64,000 nt of DNA from Bacteroidetes bacterium GWF2_33_16 (GCA_001768565.1 MEOE01000023.1:347459-411458), one strand, 5' to 3'. Positions 9,101 through 17,766 are shown, counted from the stretch's first letter. Notes: generated by a model from the letters alone, not told the origin. Translations and numbers: made by a program.

Positions 9101-9633
9101 TCGACGAGAGAGAAAAAGAATCACATGGTTTACGATGGCGATGGCTATTTATTCCTGATTTTATATTAACAAACTATTCCGAAACAGGGAATAAAAAATA
9201 CTATTCAGAGTTTTTTAGTACTAAAAACTATATTCTTACTAATCTTACGAATGAACTTTCTCTGCAATACATGCCTGGTTTCCAAACTAAAATTGAGATT
9301 AGTTATAAATATAATTCAAAAGAAAATACACTATCGATTGAGCAAAGCTTTAACCACAATATAGGTGCTGAGATAAATTATGGAATTAAAGCTAAGGGAA
9401 ACCTGCAATTAAAAGTAAACTATTTGAATATTAAGTACAATTCAACAGAAAATACTTCGCTGGCCTACGAGATGCTTGAGGGATTAAAGCCAGGTAATAA
9501 TGCTACATGGAATCTGGCTTATCAACAAAAATTCGAAGGGAATATCGAGTTAACCCTATTCTATAATGGGAGATATTCAGAAAATATAAAAATTATACAT
9601 ACCGGCAGTATTCAGCTAAGAGCTTACTTCTAG
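6172..9633 (+). CDS. Large predicted outer-membrane beta-barrel protein, function unknown
   Basis: 1153 residues from ATG 6172, which gives a clean signal peptide (MLNPIRFIIFIFFILNPLIVLAQ); the frame also has an ATG at 6148. The N-terminal third contains a conserved-looking block (GSISRGIVMGNNQDASVSS, then LSDNLNILAAISDENIPIQP and EFDKVFIQIY). The C-terminal two thirds alternate polar and aromatic residues and end in an aromatic strand (SIQLRAYF), as in outer-membrane barrels. Near residue 840 there is an EF-hand-like acidic loop (DYNSNGIAELDEFE). I recognise the type as a conserved Bacteroidota surface protein but know no function for it. The N-terminal block loosely resembles parts of the T9SS translocon SprA, a weak similarity. 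Its stop codon overlaps that of the convergent ald gene. Confidence 0.7.
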   Translation: MLNPIRFIIFIFFILNPLIVLAQNNSNIRSRTFVLYQDSISLDSLLIVPHSEIVIANNKIVHDSLYKIDYPQSVFISSNKIIKSGDSITIRYRVFVDFSVAEYSHRDLSEIINTGPVLAYPENRSSSDRQSFFTDNQLDKRGSISRGIVMGNNQDASVSSNLNLQISGKLSDNLNILAAISDENIPIQPDGNSQQLQEFDKVFIQIYNENTKLIAGDFEITKPTGYFLNNNKKGQGGLLNSRFVGKKNKSVTFETTISGAVAKGKYCRKTFNGQEGNQGPYKLSGCENELYIIVLGGSELVFIDGKQKIRGKENDYIIDYNTGEIIFTANCPITKDSRIAIEFEYSEKSYARFMVSNSNLLKSNTGSFWINIFSEHDSKNQPLTQDLTNEQKSILAQSGDNTENAFVPNIDSVSFTADYVLYLQKDTIVNSNTFTIYEYSTDATKAFYKVGFSLVGENKGNYVQISSSANGRVFKWVAPVNDKPQGNFEPIRLLVAPKSKQMVNIGGNQNIGSLTKTFFEIALSNNDINTFSDIDKSNNIGYAVKLGVRQNLLKNDTLKNALITSINYELTNRNFEPFERYQPVEFERDWNIQQLIKENQHRLTFNLYYNYKKNLGSQYEFGLLKNENNYSGYKNDLSLNLNHLGYSFLAKGSILNTNSDFINTQFIRYNADLSKSTRQIKFGAFVESERNEWQSALTDSLLTNSFTFSSVKVYIENSDSSVNKYNASYTLRNDYLPKVNNMKHASRAEDFQIGFSLLKNPKHTLRSKATYRKLEITDTSLISQSQQNNLIGRLDYNLNIFKGAISSTTFYEAGSGLEPKREFSYLRVSNGQGAFSWNDYNSNGIAELDEFEIAQFQDQANYIRIFTPSTEYIKTFQNEFSEVLNLRPNVVWKAKKGVKKLISHFSNQVAYQINQKSTNDNLLESLNPFNKTSNSIEIITINQSLRNTFSFKTSSSKFGMDYIYLQNKNKMLLTNGFDEREKESHGLRWRWLFIPDFILTNYSETGNKKYYSEFFSTKNYILTNLTNELSLQYMPGFQTKIEISYKYNSKENTLSIEQSFNHNIGAEINYGIKAKGNLQLKVNYLNIKYNSTENTSLAYEMLEGLKPGNNATWNLAYQQKFEGNIELTLFYNGRYSENIKIIHTGSIQLRAYF

Positions 9634-10850
9634 AAAGCTGCCATAAGCAAATCAATATCTTTTGATGGAATTCCAAAATAATTGCCGATGCTCGAATTGG
9701 TTAATATTCCATTATAAATATAAACTCCATGTCGGAATCCCAAATCTTCTTTTAAAAGTTTTTGCACTCCGCCTGCATCAGCAATACTAAATAGCAATGG
9801 ATTAAAAACATTGCTTAATGCGATTGATGCTGTACGTGCAACGCGTGATGCAATATTTGGGACACAATAGTGAATTACTCCATGCTTAATATATGAAGGA
9901 TCAGAATAATTGCGACACTCAGAGGTTTCGATACACCCTCCCTGGTCGATACTCAAATCAATAATTACAGAACCCCTTTTCATTTTTTGGACCATTTCTT
10001 CGGTTACCAAAAACTGAGGGCCATTATCGCCCAGATGCATAGCTCCTATAACTACATCGGCCGATTTTAAATGCTTTTCAACTACCCTTTTATGAAATAC
10101 AGATGTAAAAAGTGTTTGTGATAAAGCTAATTGTAGTCTTTTTAATTTTGATATTGAATGATCAAAAACCTTTATAAATGCACCCAATCCTATTGCTGCT
10201 CGGGCTGCATATTCGGCAGCTGTTCCAGCACCCAGAATAATTACTTCGGTAGGGGTTATTCCTGTAACGCCACCTAACAATACTCCTTTTCCGTTATGTA
10301 CATTGCTTAAATATTCAGCAGCAATAAGTACCGAAGTAGTTCCTGCGATTTCGCTCATTGATCGAATAACAGGATAGCAGTTATCTTTATCTTTTAGTCC
10401 TTCGAATGAGATTGCAGTAATTTTTTTAGCAATCAATTTTCTAATATACTCATCACTCTGAGTCTGAAATTGTAATGATGATATTAATACAGCATTATTT
10501 TTTAGAAGTTCAATTTCATCAATTGTCGGTGGAGCAATTTTCAGTACGATATCACATCTAAAAACATCTATTTTATTTGTAATTATTAATCCTCCACATT
10601 CAGAATAATCTTTGTCGCTATAATTTGCATTTAATCCGGCTCCAGATTCGATAATAATTTCGTGTCCATTACCAACCAAAAGCTCCACGGCCTCAGGTGT
10701 AAGAGAAACACGGCTTTCAAATTCTTTATTTTCCTTTGGAATACCAATAATAAGCTTCTCTTTCTTTTTACCTGTTTCGAGCTTTTCTTCCTGCGGCATT
10801 AGGCTGGTTTTTCCTAATGAATAACGCGATGGTCCATTGTTTTCAGGCAT
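9630..10850 (-). CDS. ald: Alanine dehydrogenase
   Basis: 406 residues. After about 30 variable residues comes the AlaDh/PNT N-terminal domain (IGIPKENKEFESRVSLTPEAV, then ESGAGLNANYSD), followed by an NAD-binding Rossmann fold (GGVTGITPTEVIILGAGTAAEYAARAA). The enzyme interconverts L-alanine and pyruvate plus ammonia with NAD. The substrate-binding Arg and Lys lie in the ESRV and LKIAPP segments. It is slightly longer than typical Ald (about 370 residues) because of the N-terminal extension. It is the last gene of a minus-strand run after porW, porX and tsaE. A proton-translocating transhydrogenase alpha subunit is the alternative, but the lack of a beta-subunit gene argues against it. Confidence 0.87.
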   Translation of the reverse strand: MPENNGPSRYSLGKTSLMPQEEKLETGKKKEKLIIGIPKENKEFESRVSLTPEAVELLVGNGHEIIIESGAGLNANYSDKDYSECGGLIITNKIDVFRCDIVLKIAPPTIDEIELLKNNAVLISSLQFQTQSDEYIRKLIAKKITAISFEGLKDKDNCYPVIRSMSEIAGTTSVLIAAEYLSNVHNGKGVLLGGVTGITPTEVIILGAGTAAEYAARAAIGLGAFIKVFDHSISKLKRLQLALSQTLFTSVFHKRVVEKHLKSADVVIGAMHLGDNGPQFLVTEEMVQKMKRGSVIIDLSIDQGGCIETSECRNYSDPSYIKHGVIHYCVPNIASRVARTASIALSNVFNPLLFSIADAGGVQKLLKEDLGFRHGVYIYNGILTNSSIGNYFGIPSKDIDLLMAAF

Positions 10851-11000
10851 AATTGTATTTTTTAGGAAACTGTTTTATTTCTTTTGAAGATGTACAAAAT
10901 AATACAATTACAAATCTAAATCAAGTATTTTTTGACATCTTTTAAATAAACAAAAGGAAAGTATTAACAGAATGAATTTTAAAAAAGATGAACCTCCCGG

Positions 11001-11417
11001 TTATCTATAGTTTATGGTTCGGCTTCCATCTTCATTTTCAATCATCTGAACATAAACTACATGTTCAGGAAGCAATTCAGCCACTTTATCGGGCCATTCA
11101 ATAAAACAATAATTGTCGGAATAAAAATAATCTTCGTATCCAAAATCATATGCTTCTTCGATTTTGTTAATACGGTAAAAATCGAAATGATAAATAATTT
11201 TCCCTTTGGCTGTTTGATACTCATTTACCAGTGCAAACGTTGGGCTTGTAACAATTTCAACAACACCCAATTCGTTGCATAAAGCCTTTATAAAAGTAGT
11301 TTTACCCACACCCATTGGACCAAAAAAGGCAAACACTTTTTTATCCTTGGTTTGTCGAAGAAATTTATCGGCAACCACAGATAAATCGGTCAATGATTTT
11401 AAAACAAGAGTATGCAT
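11001..11417 (-). CDS. tsaE: tRNA threonylcarbamoyladenosine biosynthesis ATPase TsaE
   Basis: 138 residues, the usual length for TsaE. A Walker A motif lies at residues about 33-41 (GPMGVGKTT), followed by TSPTFALVNEY and the Walker B-like HFDFYRI, and the conserved CFIEWPDKVAELLP segment. TsaE is the ATPase that drives the TsaB-TsaD complex in making t6A at position 37 of ANN-decoding tRNAs in the cytoplasm. It lies 20 bases after porX and about 150 bases before ald on the same strand. The tsaB and tsaD partners are not in the window. Confidence 0.95.
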   Translation of the reverse strand: MHTLVLKSLTDLSVVADKFLRQTKDKKVFAFFGPMGVGKTTFIKALCNELGVVEIVTSPTFALVNEYQTAKGKIIYHFDFYRINKIEEAYDFGYEDYFYSDNYCFIEWPDKVAELLPEHVVYVQMIENEDGSRTINYR

Positions 11418-11437
11418 TTTAGCTAAGATAGTTTTTT

Positions 11438-12994
11438 TTATTGATTTGGTTTTAATTTAATAAAGGGAATAACCACTTCTTCCAATGAGATACCACCATG
11501 CTGGAACGTGTTTTTATAATAGCTTACATAATGATTATAGTTATTGGGATACGCAAAAAAGTCAAAATTGGTTGCAAATATATAACTTGTAGATAAATTA
11601 GATTTGGGTAAATGTGCTTTTTCTGGTTGTTTAATCTCAAAAACCTCATTTGGATTATAATTCAGGCTTTTACCATTTTTATAGCGAAGATTTGTTGTAG
11701 TATTTCTATCGCCAACCACCTTGATAGCATTAGTTACTTTCACGGTACCATGATCGGTGGTAATAATAATTTTAACTTTATGATGCTGTAGTTCTTTTAT
11801 AAGTGCAAATAAAGGAGAATGTTTAAACCACGATACAGTAACCGATCGGTATGCTGCCTCATCATTTGCCAATTCGCGAATCATCTCCATTTCGGTTCGG
11901 GCATGTGAAAGCATATCAATATAATTAAAAATCAAAATATTTAACTGGTTATTTAACAGGTCTTTGTAATTCTCCAACAATTTTTCGCCTGTTTTATAAT
12001 TATTGACTTTTTCGTAAAAGAACTTTATTTTTTTTGATAATCTGGAAAGCTGAGATTCGAACAATTCTTTTTCATTCATGTTTTTGCCACCTTCATCCTC
12101 GTCATTCAGCCATAAGCCTGGGTAAAGTTTATCGATTTCAAGAGGCATTAATCCGGCAAAAATAGCATTTCGGGAATATTGGGTAGCTGTTGGTAAAATG
12201 CTGCAATAAACTTCATCCGATTCAACAGTAAAATACTCAGCTATTAAAGGCTGTATAACCTTCCACTGATCGTAGCGCAAATTATCTATAAGTATAAAAA
12301 ACACCTGTTCGCCTTTCTCTAGCATTGGAAAAACACGTTCCTTAAAGAGATTTGGAGACATAAGCGGTTTCTCCGAACCAGAAAACCATGATAAATAATT
12401 GTTTTTAATAAAACGCGAAAAGCCAGTATTTGCATCAGCTTTTTGCATCTTAAAAACTTCGTCCATTCCGGGTTCGTCATTTTCGCCCAACTCAATTTCC
12501 CAGTAAACAAGCTTTTTATAAATCACAACCCAATCATTGAAGCTTCGGGCTTCATTCATGCTTAAACCTATTTTACCAAACTCCGATTGATAACCCGACA
12601 TAGTTTTTTCCGAAACCAATCGTTTTGTATCAATATTCTTTTTTATGGTTAAAAGTATTTGTTTGGGATTAACTGGTTTTATAAGGTAATCGGCAATTTT
12701 AGCACCAATTGCCTGTTCCATTATATTTTCTTCCTCATTTTTGGTGATCATAACTACCGGAAGATCAGGCTTGTTTCGTTTTATTATATCCAACACTTCG
12801 AGTCCACCTAAGCCTGGCATATTTTCATCAAGAAAAACTAAATCAAAATCTTCCTTTTTAGTCAATTCAATTGCGGCATCCCCATTGTTAGCTGTAGTCA
12901 CATCAAATCCTTTTTCTTCCAAAAAAATAATATGTGGTCGCAACAAGTCAATCTCATCATCTGTCCAAAGTATTTTTACTTTTCTAGTTTGCAT
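11438..12994 (-). CDS. porX: T9SS response regulator PorX (receiver plus PglZ domain)
   Basis: 518 residues. The receiver domain (1-125) has the acidic pair DDE near the start, the phospho-acceptor in LVFLDENMPG and the Lys in LIKPVNP. The rest is a PglZ/alkaline-phosphatase-superfamily domain with metal and nucleophile motifs (ILIDNLRYDQW, ILPTATQYSRN, FNYIDMLSHAR, ITTDHGTV). This combination is diagnostic for PorX, which controls T9SS gene expression and function with the kinase PorY and the sigma factor SigP in Porphyromonas; its C-terminal domain hydrolyses oligonucleotide signals. It sits 60 bases after porW/sprE and 20 bases before tsaE, a compact T9SS-linked run. No PorY-type kinase is adjacent. 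Confidence 0.93.
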   Translation of the reverse strand: MQTRKVKILWTDDEIDLLRPHIIFLEEKGFDVTTANNGDAAIELTKKEDFDLVFLDENMPGLGGLEVLDIIKRNKPDLPVVMITKNEEENIMEQAIGAKIADYLIKPVNPKQILLTIKKNIDTKRLVSEKTMSGYQSEFGKIGLSMNEARSFNDWVVIYKKLVYWEIELGENDEPGMDEVFKMQKADANTGFSRFIKNNYLSWFSGSEKPLMSPNLFKERVFPMLEKGEQVFFILIDNLRYDQWKVIQPLIAEYFTVESDEVYCSILPTATQYSRNAIFAGLMPLEIDKLYPGLWLNDEDEGGKNMNEKELFESQLSRLSKKIKFFYEKVNNYKTGEKLLENYKDLLNNQLNILIFNYIDMLSHARTEMEMIRELANDEAAYRSVTVSWFKHSPLFALIKELQHHKVKIIITTDHGTVKVTNAIKVVGDRNTTTNLRYKNGKSLNYNPNEVFEIKQPEKAHLPKSNLSTSYIFATNFDFFAYPNNYNHYVSYYKNTFQHGGISLEEVVIPFIKLKPNQ

Positions 12995-13054
12995 ACAGCT
13001 CTTATTGGTATTATAAATTTACCCATTAAATAATGATTAATCAAAAATCAACGT

Positions 13055-15772
13055 TTATTTTTTCAGGTAATTATCTTTAAAAAACAAAAGATACTCGCGA
13101 ATAGCTTTTTCTTCATTAAGGGAATTAAAATTTTCGACAGAAATTATGAAGTATTGATAATCGTCTTTTTCTGCAGTTCCAACCAGTTTGTCAATATTTT
13201 GCATTGAAGTATTATAATATTCCATACCCTCATCTAAACCAGCAAATGCTTTTACAACTATGCTATTAAAAAACTTGTTAAACTCCTGACTTTCTGTATT
13301 ATAATCCTTCTGAATAAAATAGTCAAGATTAAAATTTATGGTATTAAATTTTAATTGATTTAAGTCTAACTTTTTGTCAATTATCAGTACAAAGTAATGT
13401 TCCACTTTGCCGTTAAATGAATATAATTTTTCAATTCTTTTTTGCTCCTCGAGAGCAATGTCCGTTGTACTTGTTGAGTCGGACATAGCAAGTTGTGAAC
13501 CCGCCACTGGTTCAGAAAGCTGTTTAAGTTCGTTTTTACGAACAGCAGCCAGAAGTTCGTTGGCGGCAGCATTTAACTCACCCTTTGGATAATCAGCAAT
13601 ATATTTCTCCAATTCGGCTTTAAGCATACTTAAACCATAAATCTTACCTAAAGAAAGAAGCTTTATATATTTGAATTTGGGCTCAAGTTCTGAATTATTA
13701 AAATTTGCCAACCCTTGATCGCAGCGACTTATTACTTCTGAATATTTCTGATTATTAAATAAATTTAGAGTTGTAAGGTAATATTCATTTTGTACAAGGC
13801 TTTCTTTTTCAAATTGTTTAAAAAACTCCGGATCGAGAAGCACTTTGGCATAATTCGATTCGGGGTAATTTCCAATAATCATACTTTTATAAATATCTGC
13901 TTGTCCCGGATCACCTTGTATGCCATATACTTTGTAAAGACTATAATAGGCAGCCACTTTATAATCGCTTGTTGGATATCTATTTACTAATTCTTTGTAC
14001 GCTTTAATCGACATTTCATAATTCATCAAATCATTGCGATAAACCTCAGCAACATTAAACAATGCATTTTGAATTTTAAGATGTGATAATTCCATCAATG
14101 AATCGGTAAGAGGCAAATCAACGAGGTAATATTCGGGTTTTTTAATATCCAATCCTTTTTTGATATCAACAATATCATCCGATAATTCTGTTTGTTTATC
14201 TTGCTCGAAACCTACAACCTGTTTATTACTTCTACGCCAGTTATCTTCGAGTTTACGTGTACCCCACAAACGACGAAACTCTGGTTCACCAAAGCTCTTT
14301 GCATTCGGATTATAAAAATACCACTTACCACTTTCTTCTGCACCAGCATTTGGTCTTATGCTCGAACGCCCGTACAACAAATCGCCTGGTTGCTGTGAAG
14401 CCATGCTTTCTCTTTCTTTTTCCTTTTGCTCATCTGCTTTAAGTTGTTCAATTATCTTCTGAATAAATGCCAACCGATCTTTTTCGTTCATCTTTGCTAC
14501 CTTTTGCACGCTATCTTCAAACTCAACGGTTTTCAAATTGGTTACAAGCTTCGATAGATATTTATTCTTCTTTGACAATTCCGGATAACCAGGAAACGAC
14601 GGATCAAGCATCGTTATAGCACTATCTGAATAAGCTTGTGATTCGCGATATTTCGATTGGTCAAAAAAGATATCTGCTAAGGCAAAATAACTGAGCCCTT
14701 TTTGATTCTGATTATTAATACTTGACTTAGTAGATAATTGGTAATATTCAACTGCTTTCTCTGTATTTTTCTCTTTCATCTCCATATCACCCAGGGTATA
14801 ATAAATCTGATCAAGATATTCTTTGTTTTTATCATCCTTAATCATATCTATAAGTTCTGCCTTAATTGATTTGCCAGATTTTCCTCCAGAAAAAATACTT
14901 GCTCTTTTTATTTTAGCATTAAAAGCCATCTCGTATGGAGGGTTCATTTTTATTACTTTTCCATAAAATTCTGAAGCGATCTTGTATTTGGCTAGCTTTT
15001 CGTTTATTTGTGCATAAATAAAATTAAGTCTTATTTTTTCTTTCTTTCTTCGTGCTTGTTCAATCGCTTCTTTAATATATGGCTCTGCGCTTGCAGTGTT
15101 TTTTTGTTTCAGGTAATAATCGGCCCAGGTAAGGTTGAGCTGATATTTTAGTTTGTCGGGATATTTGATATCTGCCTGAATAATTTCAAGTATTTGTTGA
15201 GCTTCGCGAAAATCCTTTCTTTCAACATTTGTTCTCACAAGCCAGTTATAGGCCATGTATTTTGATTTATCATCGTCGAATTGCTTAATAATATACTCGA
15301 ATGTTTGAGCTGCAGATGTATAATCGGCTTGATAAAAGAATGCTTTTCCCATAATCAGGAAGGCTTCATCGACAAAGTTATTATATTCATTTTTATTATA
15401 AAACTGTTTTTCCTTCTCTGTCATTTTGCCTTTTTTATTTTCAGGCTTGGAAGTAATTGAATGCAGTTTAACTACTTTAGATGATTTTTCAATTGTTCTA
15501 TCCATTTCAGATTTAATGGATGCAGCTAACTCAAGGTTTCCATAGGTAAAAACAGGTAATATCATTGTATAATTATCGACATATGATTTGTCATATCTCT
15601 TGAGTCCTTCTTTAAAGCTTTCACTCCCGTTAAATAGAATGTTATATTTGGCAGTTACACTATGATATGTTCTGTTTAAAGCTGTATTTCGGCGGGCGGC
15701 ACAGCCCGAAACAGCGAGAACTATAATTAGTAATATTATCTTATAAAAAATATGTTGGAGTTGTTTTAACAT
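13055..15772 (-). CDS. porW: T9SS lipoprotein PorW/SprE (TPR protein)
   Basis: 905 residues. The lipoprotein signal ends in LAVSGC (Cys about residue 24), followed by the characteristic start of SprE/PorW (NRTYHSVTAKYNILFNGSESF). Multiple TPR-like helical repeats fill residues about 130-400 and 590-720, and a central basic segment (YNPNAKSFGEPEFRRLWGTRKLEDNWRRS, about residues 485-515) is typical of this family. SprE in Flavobacterium and PorW in Porphyromonas are outer-membrane-associated lipoproteins needed for T9SS secretion and gliding, where they link the trans-envelope motor to the SprA translocon. The gene directly precedes porX, so structural part and regulator may be co-transcribed. 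Length agrees with SprE (about 870). Confidence 0.87.
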   Translation of the reverse strand: MLKQLQHIFYKIILLIIVLAVSGCAARRNTALNRTYHSVTAKYNILFNGSESFKEGLKRYDKSYVDNYTMILPVFTYGNLELAASIKSEMDRTIEKSSKVVKLHSITSKPENKKGKMTEKEKQFYNKNEYNNFVDEAFLIMGKAFFYQADYTSAAQTFEYIIKQFDDDKSKYMAYNWLVRTNVERKDFREAQQILEIIQADIKYPDKLKYQLNLTWADYYLKQKNTASAEPYIKEAIEQARRKKEKIRLNFIYAQINEKLAKYKIASEFYGKVIKMNPPYEMAFNAKIKRASIFSGGKSGKSIKAELIDMIKDDKNKEYLDQIYYTLGDMEMKEKNTEKAVEYYQLSTKSSINNQNQKGLSYFALADIFFDQSKYRESQAYSDSAITMLDPSFPGYPELSKKNKYLSKLVTNLKTVEFEDSVQKVAKMNEKDRLAFIQKIIEQLKADEQKEKERESMASQQPGDLLYGRSSIRPNAGAEESGKWYFYNPNAKSFGEPEFRRLWGTRKLEDNWRRSNKQVVGFEQDKQTELSDDIVDIKKGLDIKKPEYYLVDLPLTDSLMELSHLKIQNALFNVAEVYRNDLMNYEMSIKAYKELVNRYPTSDYKVAAYYSLYKVYGIQGDPGQADIYKSMIIGNYPESNYAKVLLDPEFFKQFEKESLVQNEYYLTTLNLFNNQKYSEVISRCDQGLANFNNSELEPKFKYIKLLSLGKIYGLSMLKAELEKYIADYPKGELNAAANELLAAVRKNELKQLSEPVAGSQLAMSDSTSTTDIALEEQKRIEKLYSFNGKVEHYFVLIIDKKLDLNQLKFNTINFNLDYFIQKDYNTESQEFNKFFNSIVVKAFAGLDEGMEYYNTSMQNIDKLVGTAEKDDYQYFIISVENFNSLNEEKAIREYLLFFKDNYLKK

Positions 15773-15888
15773 TCAAATTTTGTTACTTCAATTAAATCAA
15801 ACAGTTTTTTAGGGAAAATATTATCCTTTGGTGCACAAATTTCATTAAAGCTAAAGATGTAAATCTACTAAAATAATTAATTAGGAAT

Positions 15889-15922
15889 TAAATAAAATAG
15901 GTGCGAAAATTGATCCGCACCC
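15889..15922 (-). terminator. Terminator of the mrp-nifU transcript
   Basis: The minus strand shows a GGTGCG stem (15921-15916), a 10-base loop and CGCACC (15905-15900), followed by TATTTTATTT. It lies 27 bases after the stop of the NifU-like gene. Confidence 0.7.
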
Positions 15923-15948
15923 ATACATTCTTTTAATTATTATTTTTA

Positions 15949-16194
15949 TTAAGCAGAAACCACCTCTTTAATTTCAGGTATTTCTTTTCTAACTGCTTGC
16001 TCAACACCGTTTTTTAATGTTTGCAAACTGAATGGGCAAGCGCCACAAGCACCAAGCAAACGAACTTTTACAATAAAATCGTCAGTTAATTCAACAAACT
16101 TGATATCACCACCATCAGCCACTAAATATGGGCGAACTTTTTCAATTGTAGCGTTAATTCTTTGTTCCAGATCTTGTCTTTTTAATTGTTCCAT
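15949..16194 (-). CDS. NifU C-terminal-domain Fe-S scaffold or carrier protein
   Basis: 81 residues forming a single NifU-like C-terminal domain, with VRPYLVADGGDIKFVE near the start and the cluster-binding CxxC in LLGACGACPFS. Such short NifU (Nfu) proteins hold a 4Fe-4S cluster and deliver it to target enzymes. The gene follows mrp by 12 bases, and the pair is a common Bacteroidota arrangement for Fe-S cluster handling. A terminator follows at 15889-15922. Both cysteines and the aspartate and glycine residues of the fold are present, so it should be functional. Confidence 0.93.
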   Translation of the reverse strand: MEQLKRQDLEQRINATIEKVRPYLVADGGDIKFVELTDDFIVKVRLLGACGACPFSLQTLKNGVEQAVRKEIPEIKEVVSA

Positions 16195-16206
16195 GGTTTG
16201 TATTTT

Positions 16207-17322
16207 TTATTTATGTTTGATTTCAACTTTCTGTGTGGGTGCTAAATTAAGATTTCTTTCTTCAATAACCTTAATAACACTAGCAGCCAGATTTTTAAAT
16301 GCGTTTCCAATGATGGTATTCTCGTTAAGTGCTGCAGGATTTCCTGAATCTCCCCCTTCGCGAATACTTTGTACAATAGGAATTTGTCCGAGCAAAGGTA
16401 GGTTTTCGTTTTGAGCCAAAGTTTTACAACCATCCTTTCCAAATAAGTAATATTTGTTATTTGGCAGTTCTTCGGGAGTAAACCATGACATATTTTCCAC
16501 GAGTCCAAGAACAGGAACGTTTATGCTTTTTCCTGTAAACATTCGAATACCTTTTAATGCATCAGCTGTTGCAACCTGTTGTGGAGTACTTACAATTATT
16601 GCGCCTGTAACAGACATTTCCTGAACCAGGGTAAGATGAATATCGCTTGTTCCGGGAGGAGAATCAATAATAAGATAATCGAGTTCACCCCATTCGCCTT
16701 GTTGCAATAATTGTTTTAATGCGCTCGAAGCCATTGGGCCTCTCCAAACCAATGCATCCTGCTGATTAATAAAAAATCCTATTGAAAGTACCTTAACTCC
16801 ATAATTTTCAACGGGAGTTATCCAATCTTCACCATCAATTTTACGAACTAATGGTCTCTGTTCCTCAAGGTTAAACATTAAAGGAATTGAAGGGCCAAAA
16901 ATATCCGCATCAACTATTCCTACCTTCGCGCCAGTTTTAGCAAGAGCTACCGAAAGGTTTGTTGCAATTGTTGATTTACCTACACCACCTTTTCCTGATG
17001 CAACAACAATAATGTTCTTAACATTTTCCAATGCTTTTGATGTATTTTTTTGCTGTACAGCCTTTTTCTCCGGAACTTTAACCGTAATATTATCTCTTAT
17101 TTGAAGCTTTTCGCCAAAGCTATTTTCTATTGCCTGTACACATACTTTTCGCAATGATTCAACAAAAGGATCATTTGCTTTTTTGAAGCTAAGTGTAAAA
17201 CCTGTCTTGTCACCTTCGAACCAGATATTATCAACCATTCCCATGGCAACAATATCTTGACCGGTTTCGGGATGTTTAATGGTTCTCAACACATTAAGTA
17301 TATCTGAATTTGAAAACGACAT
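16207..17322 (-). CDS. mrp: Mrp/NBP35-family Fe-S cluster carrier ATPase
   Basis: 371 residues. An N-terminal MIP18/DUF59 domain (1-85, with LNVLRTIKHPETGQDIVAMGMV) precedes a P-loop NTPase with the deviant Walker A GKGGVGKST (about 109-117), followed by DADIFGPSIP, YLIIDSPPGTSDIHL and the switch regions. The family (ApbC/Mrp) binds a 4Fe-4S cluster at the dimer interface and passes it to apoproteins. The short CxxC seen in many homologues is not obvious here; the nearest Cys is in KDGCKTL. It is transcribed with the NifU-like gene from a TATCTTTG promoter at 17353-17360. Confidence 0.93.
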   Translation of the reverse strand: MSFSNSDILNVLRTIKHPETGQDIVAMGMVDNIWFEGDKTGFTLSFKKANDPFVESLRKVCVQAIENSFGEKLQIRDNITVKVPEKKAVQQKNTSKALENVKNIIVVASGKGGVGKSTIATNLSVALAKTGAKVGIVDADIFGPSIPLMFNLEEQRPLVRKIDGEDWITPVENYGVKVLSIGFFINQQDALVWRGPMASSALKQLLQQGEWGELDYLIIDSPPGTSDIHLTLVQEMSVTGAIIVSTPQQVATADALKGIRMFTGKSINVPVLGLVENMSWFTPEELPNNKYYLFGKDGCKTLAQNENLPLLGQIPIVQSIREGGDSGNPAALNENTIIGNAFKNLAASVIKVIEERNLNLAPTQKVEIKHK

Positions 17323-17352
17323 CTTATTTTTATTTAATTTAAATTAACGCAG

Positions 17353-17360
17353 CAAAGATA
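17353..17360 (-). promoter_or_regulatory. -7 promoter element of mrp-nifU
   Basis: The minus strand reads TATCTTTG, an exact TAnnTTTG match. A start near 17346 would give a leader of about 24 bases before ATG 17322. The -33 region is T-rich without a clear TTTG. Confidence 0.55.
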
Positions 17361-17415
17361 AATATTATTTATTATTTCATAAAAAACATCCAATGATTTA
17401 TTATAATCGGTTGTT

Positions 17416-17766
17416 TTAAATATTTAATTCTCTTGCTGGATCCCAAAAATGCTTTTGGAAATCAACAATCTGGTCGTTCTTTACTTTTAATCCTTCGTTC
17501 TCGAGTAGTTGTTTCATGGTATTTGAATTACCGAAGTGATGTTTGCCTGTAAGTAGTCCATTTCTATTAACCACCCTGTGTGCAGGTACATATTCTTTTT
17601 GGTGATGCGAATCATTCATTGCCCAGCCAACCATACGTGCCGATTGCGCTGTTCCAAGATATTTTGCTATTGCTCCATAGCTTGTTACCCTGCCAGTTGG
17701 AATAAGTCTTGCTACCTTGTAAACCTGACTAAAGAAACCTTCGTTATTTGTCTTCGGGTTCTTCAA
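17416..17766 (-). CDS. Alkyltransferase-like protein (MGMT fold without catalytic cysteine)
   Basis: 116 residues from a TTG start that overlaps the end of trmB by 23 bases. It has the MGMT C-terminal DNA-binding fold (IPTGRVTSYGAIAKYLG, SARMVGWAMN). The active-site motif reads PAHRV where O6-alkylguanine transferases have PCHRV, so the methyl-accepting Cys is Ala. This identifies an alkyltransferase-like (ATL/YbaZ-type) protein. ATLs bind O6-alkylguanine in DNA and are thought to flag the lesion for nucleotide excision repair instead of removing it. It appears translationally coupled to trmB; no functional link between the two is apparent. Confidence 0.9.
   Translation of the reverse strand: MKNPKTNNEGFFSQVYKVARLIPTGRVTSYGAIAKYLGTAQSARMVGWAMNDSHHQKEYVPAHRVVNRNGLLTGKHHFGNSNTMKQLLENEGLKVKNDQIVDFQKHFWDPARELNI

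Noticed and set aside
17416..17766. Functional O6-methylguanine-DNA methyltransferase
   Set aside because: The active-site Cys is replaced by Ala (PAHRV).
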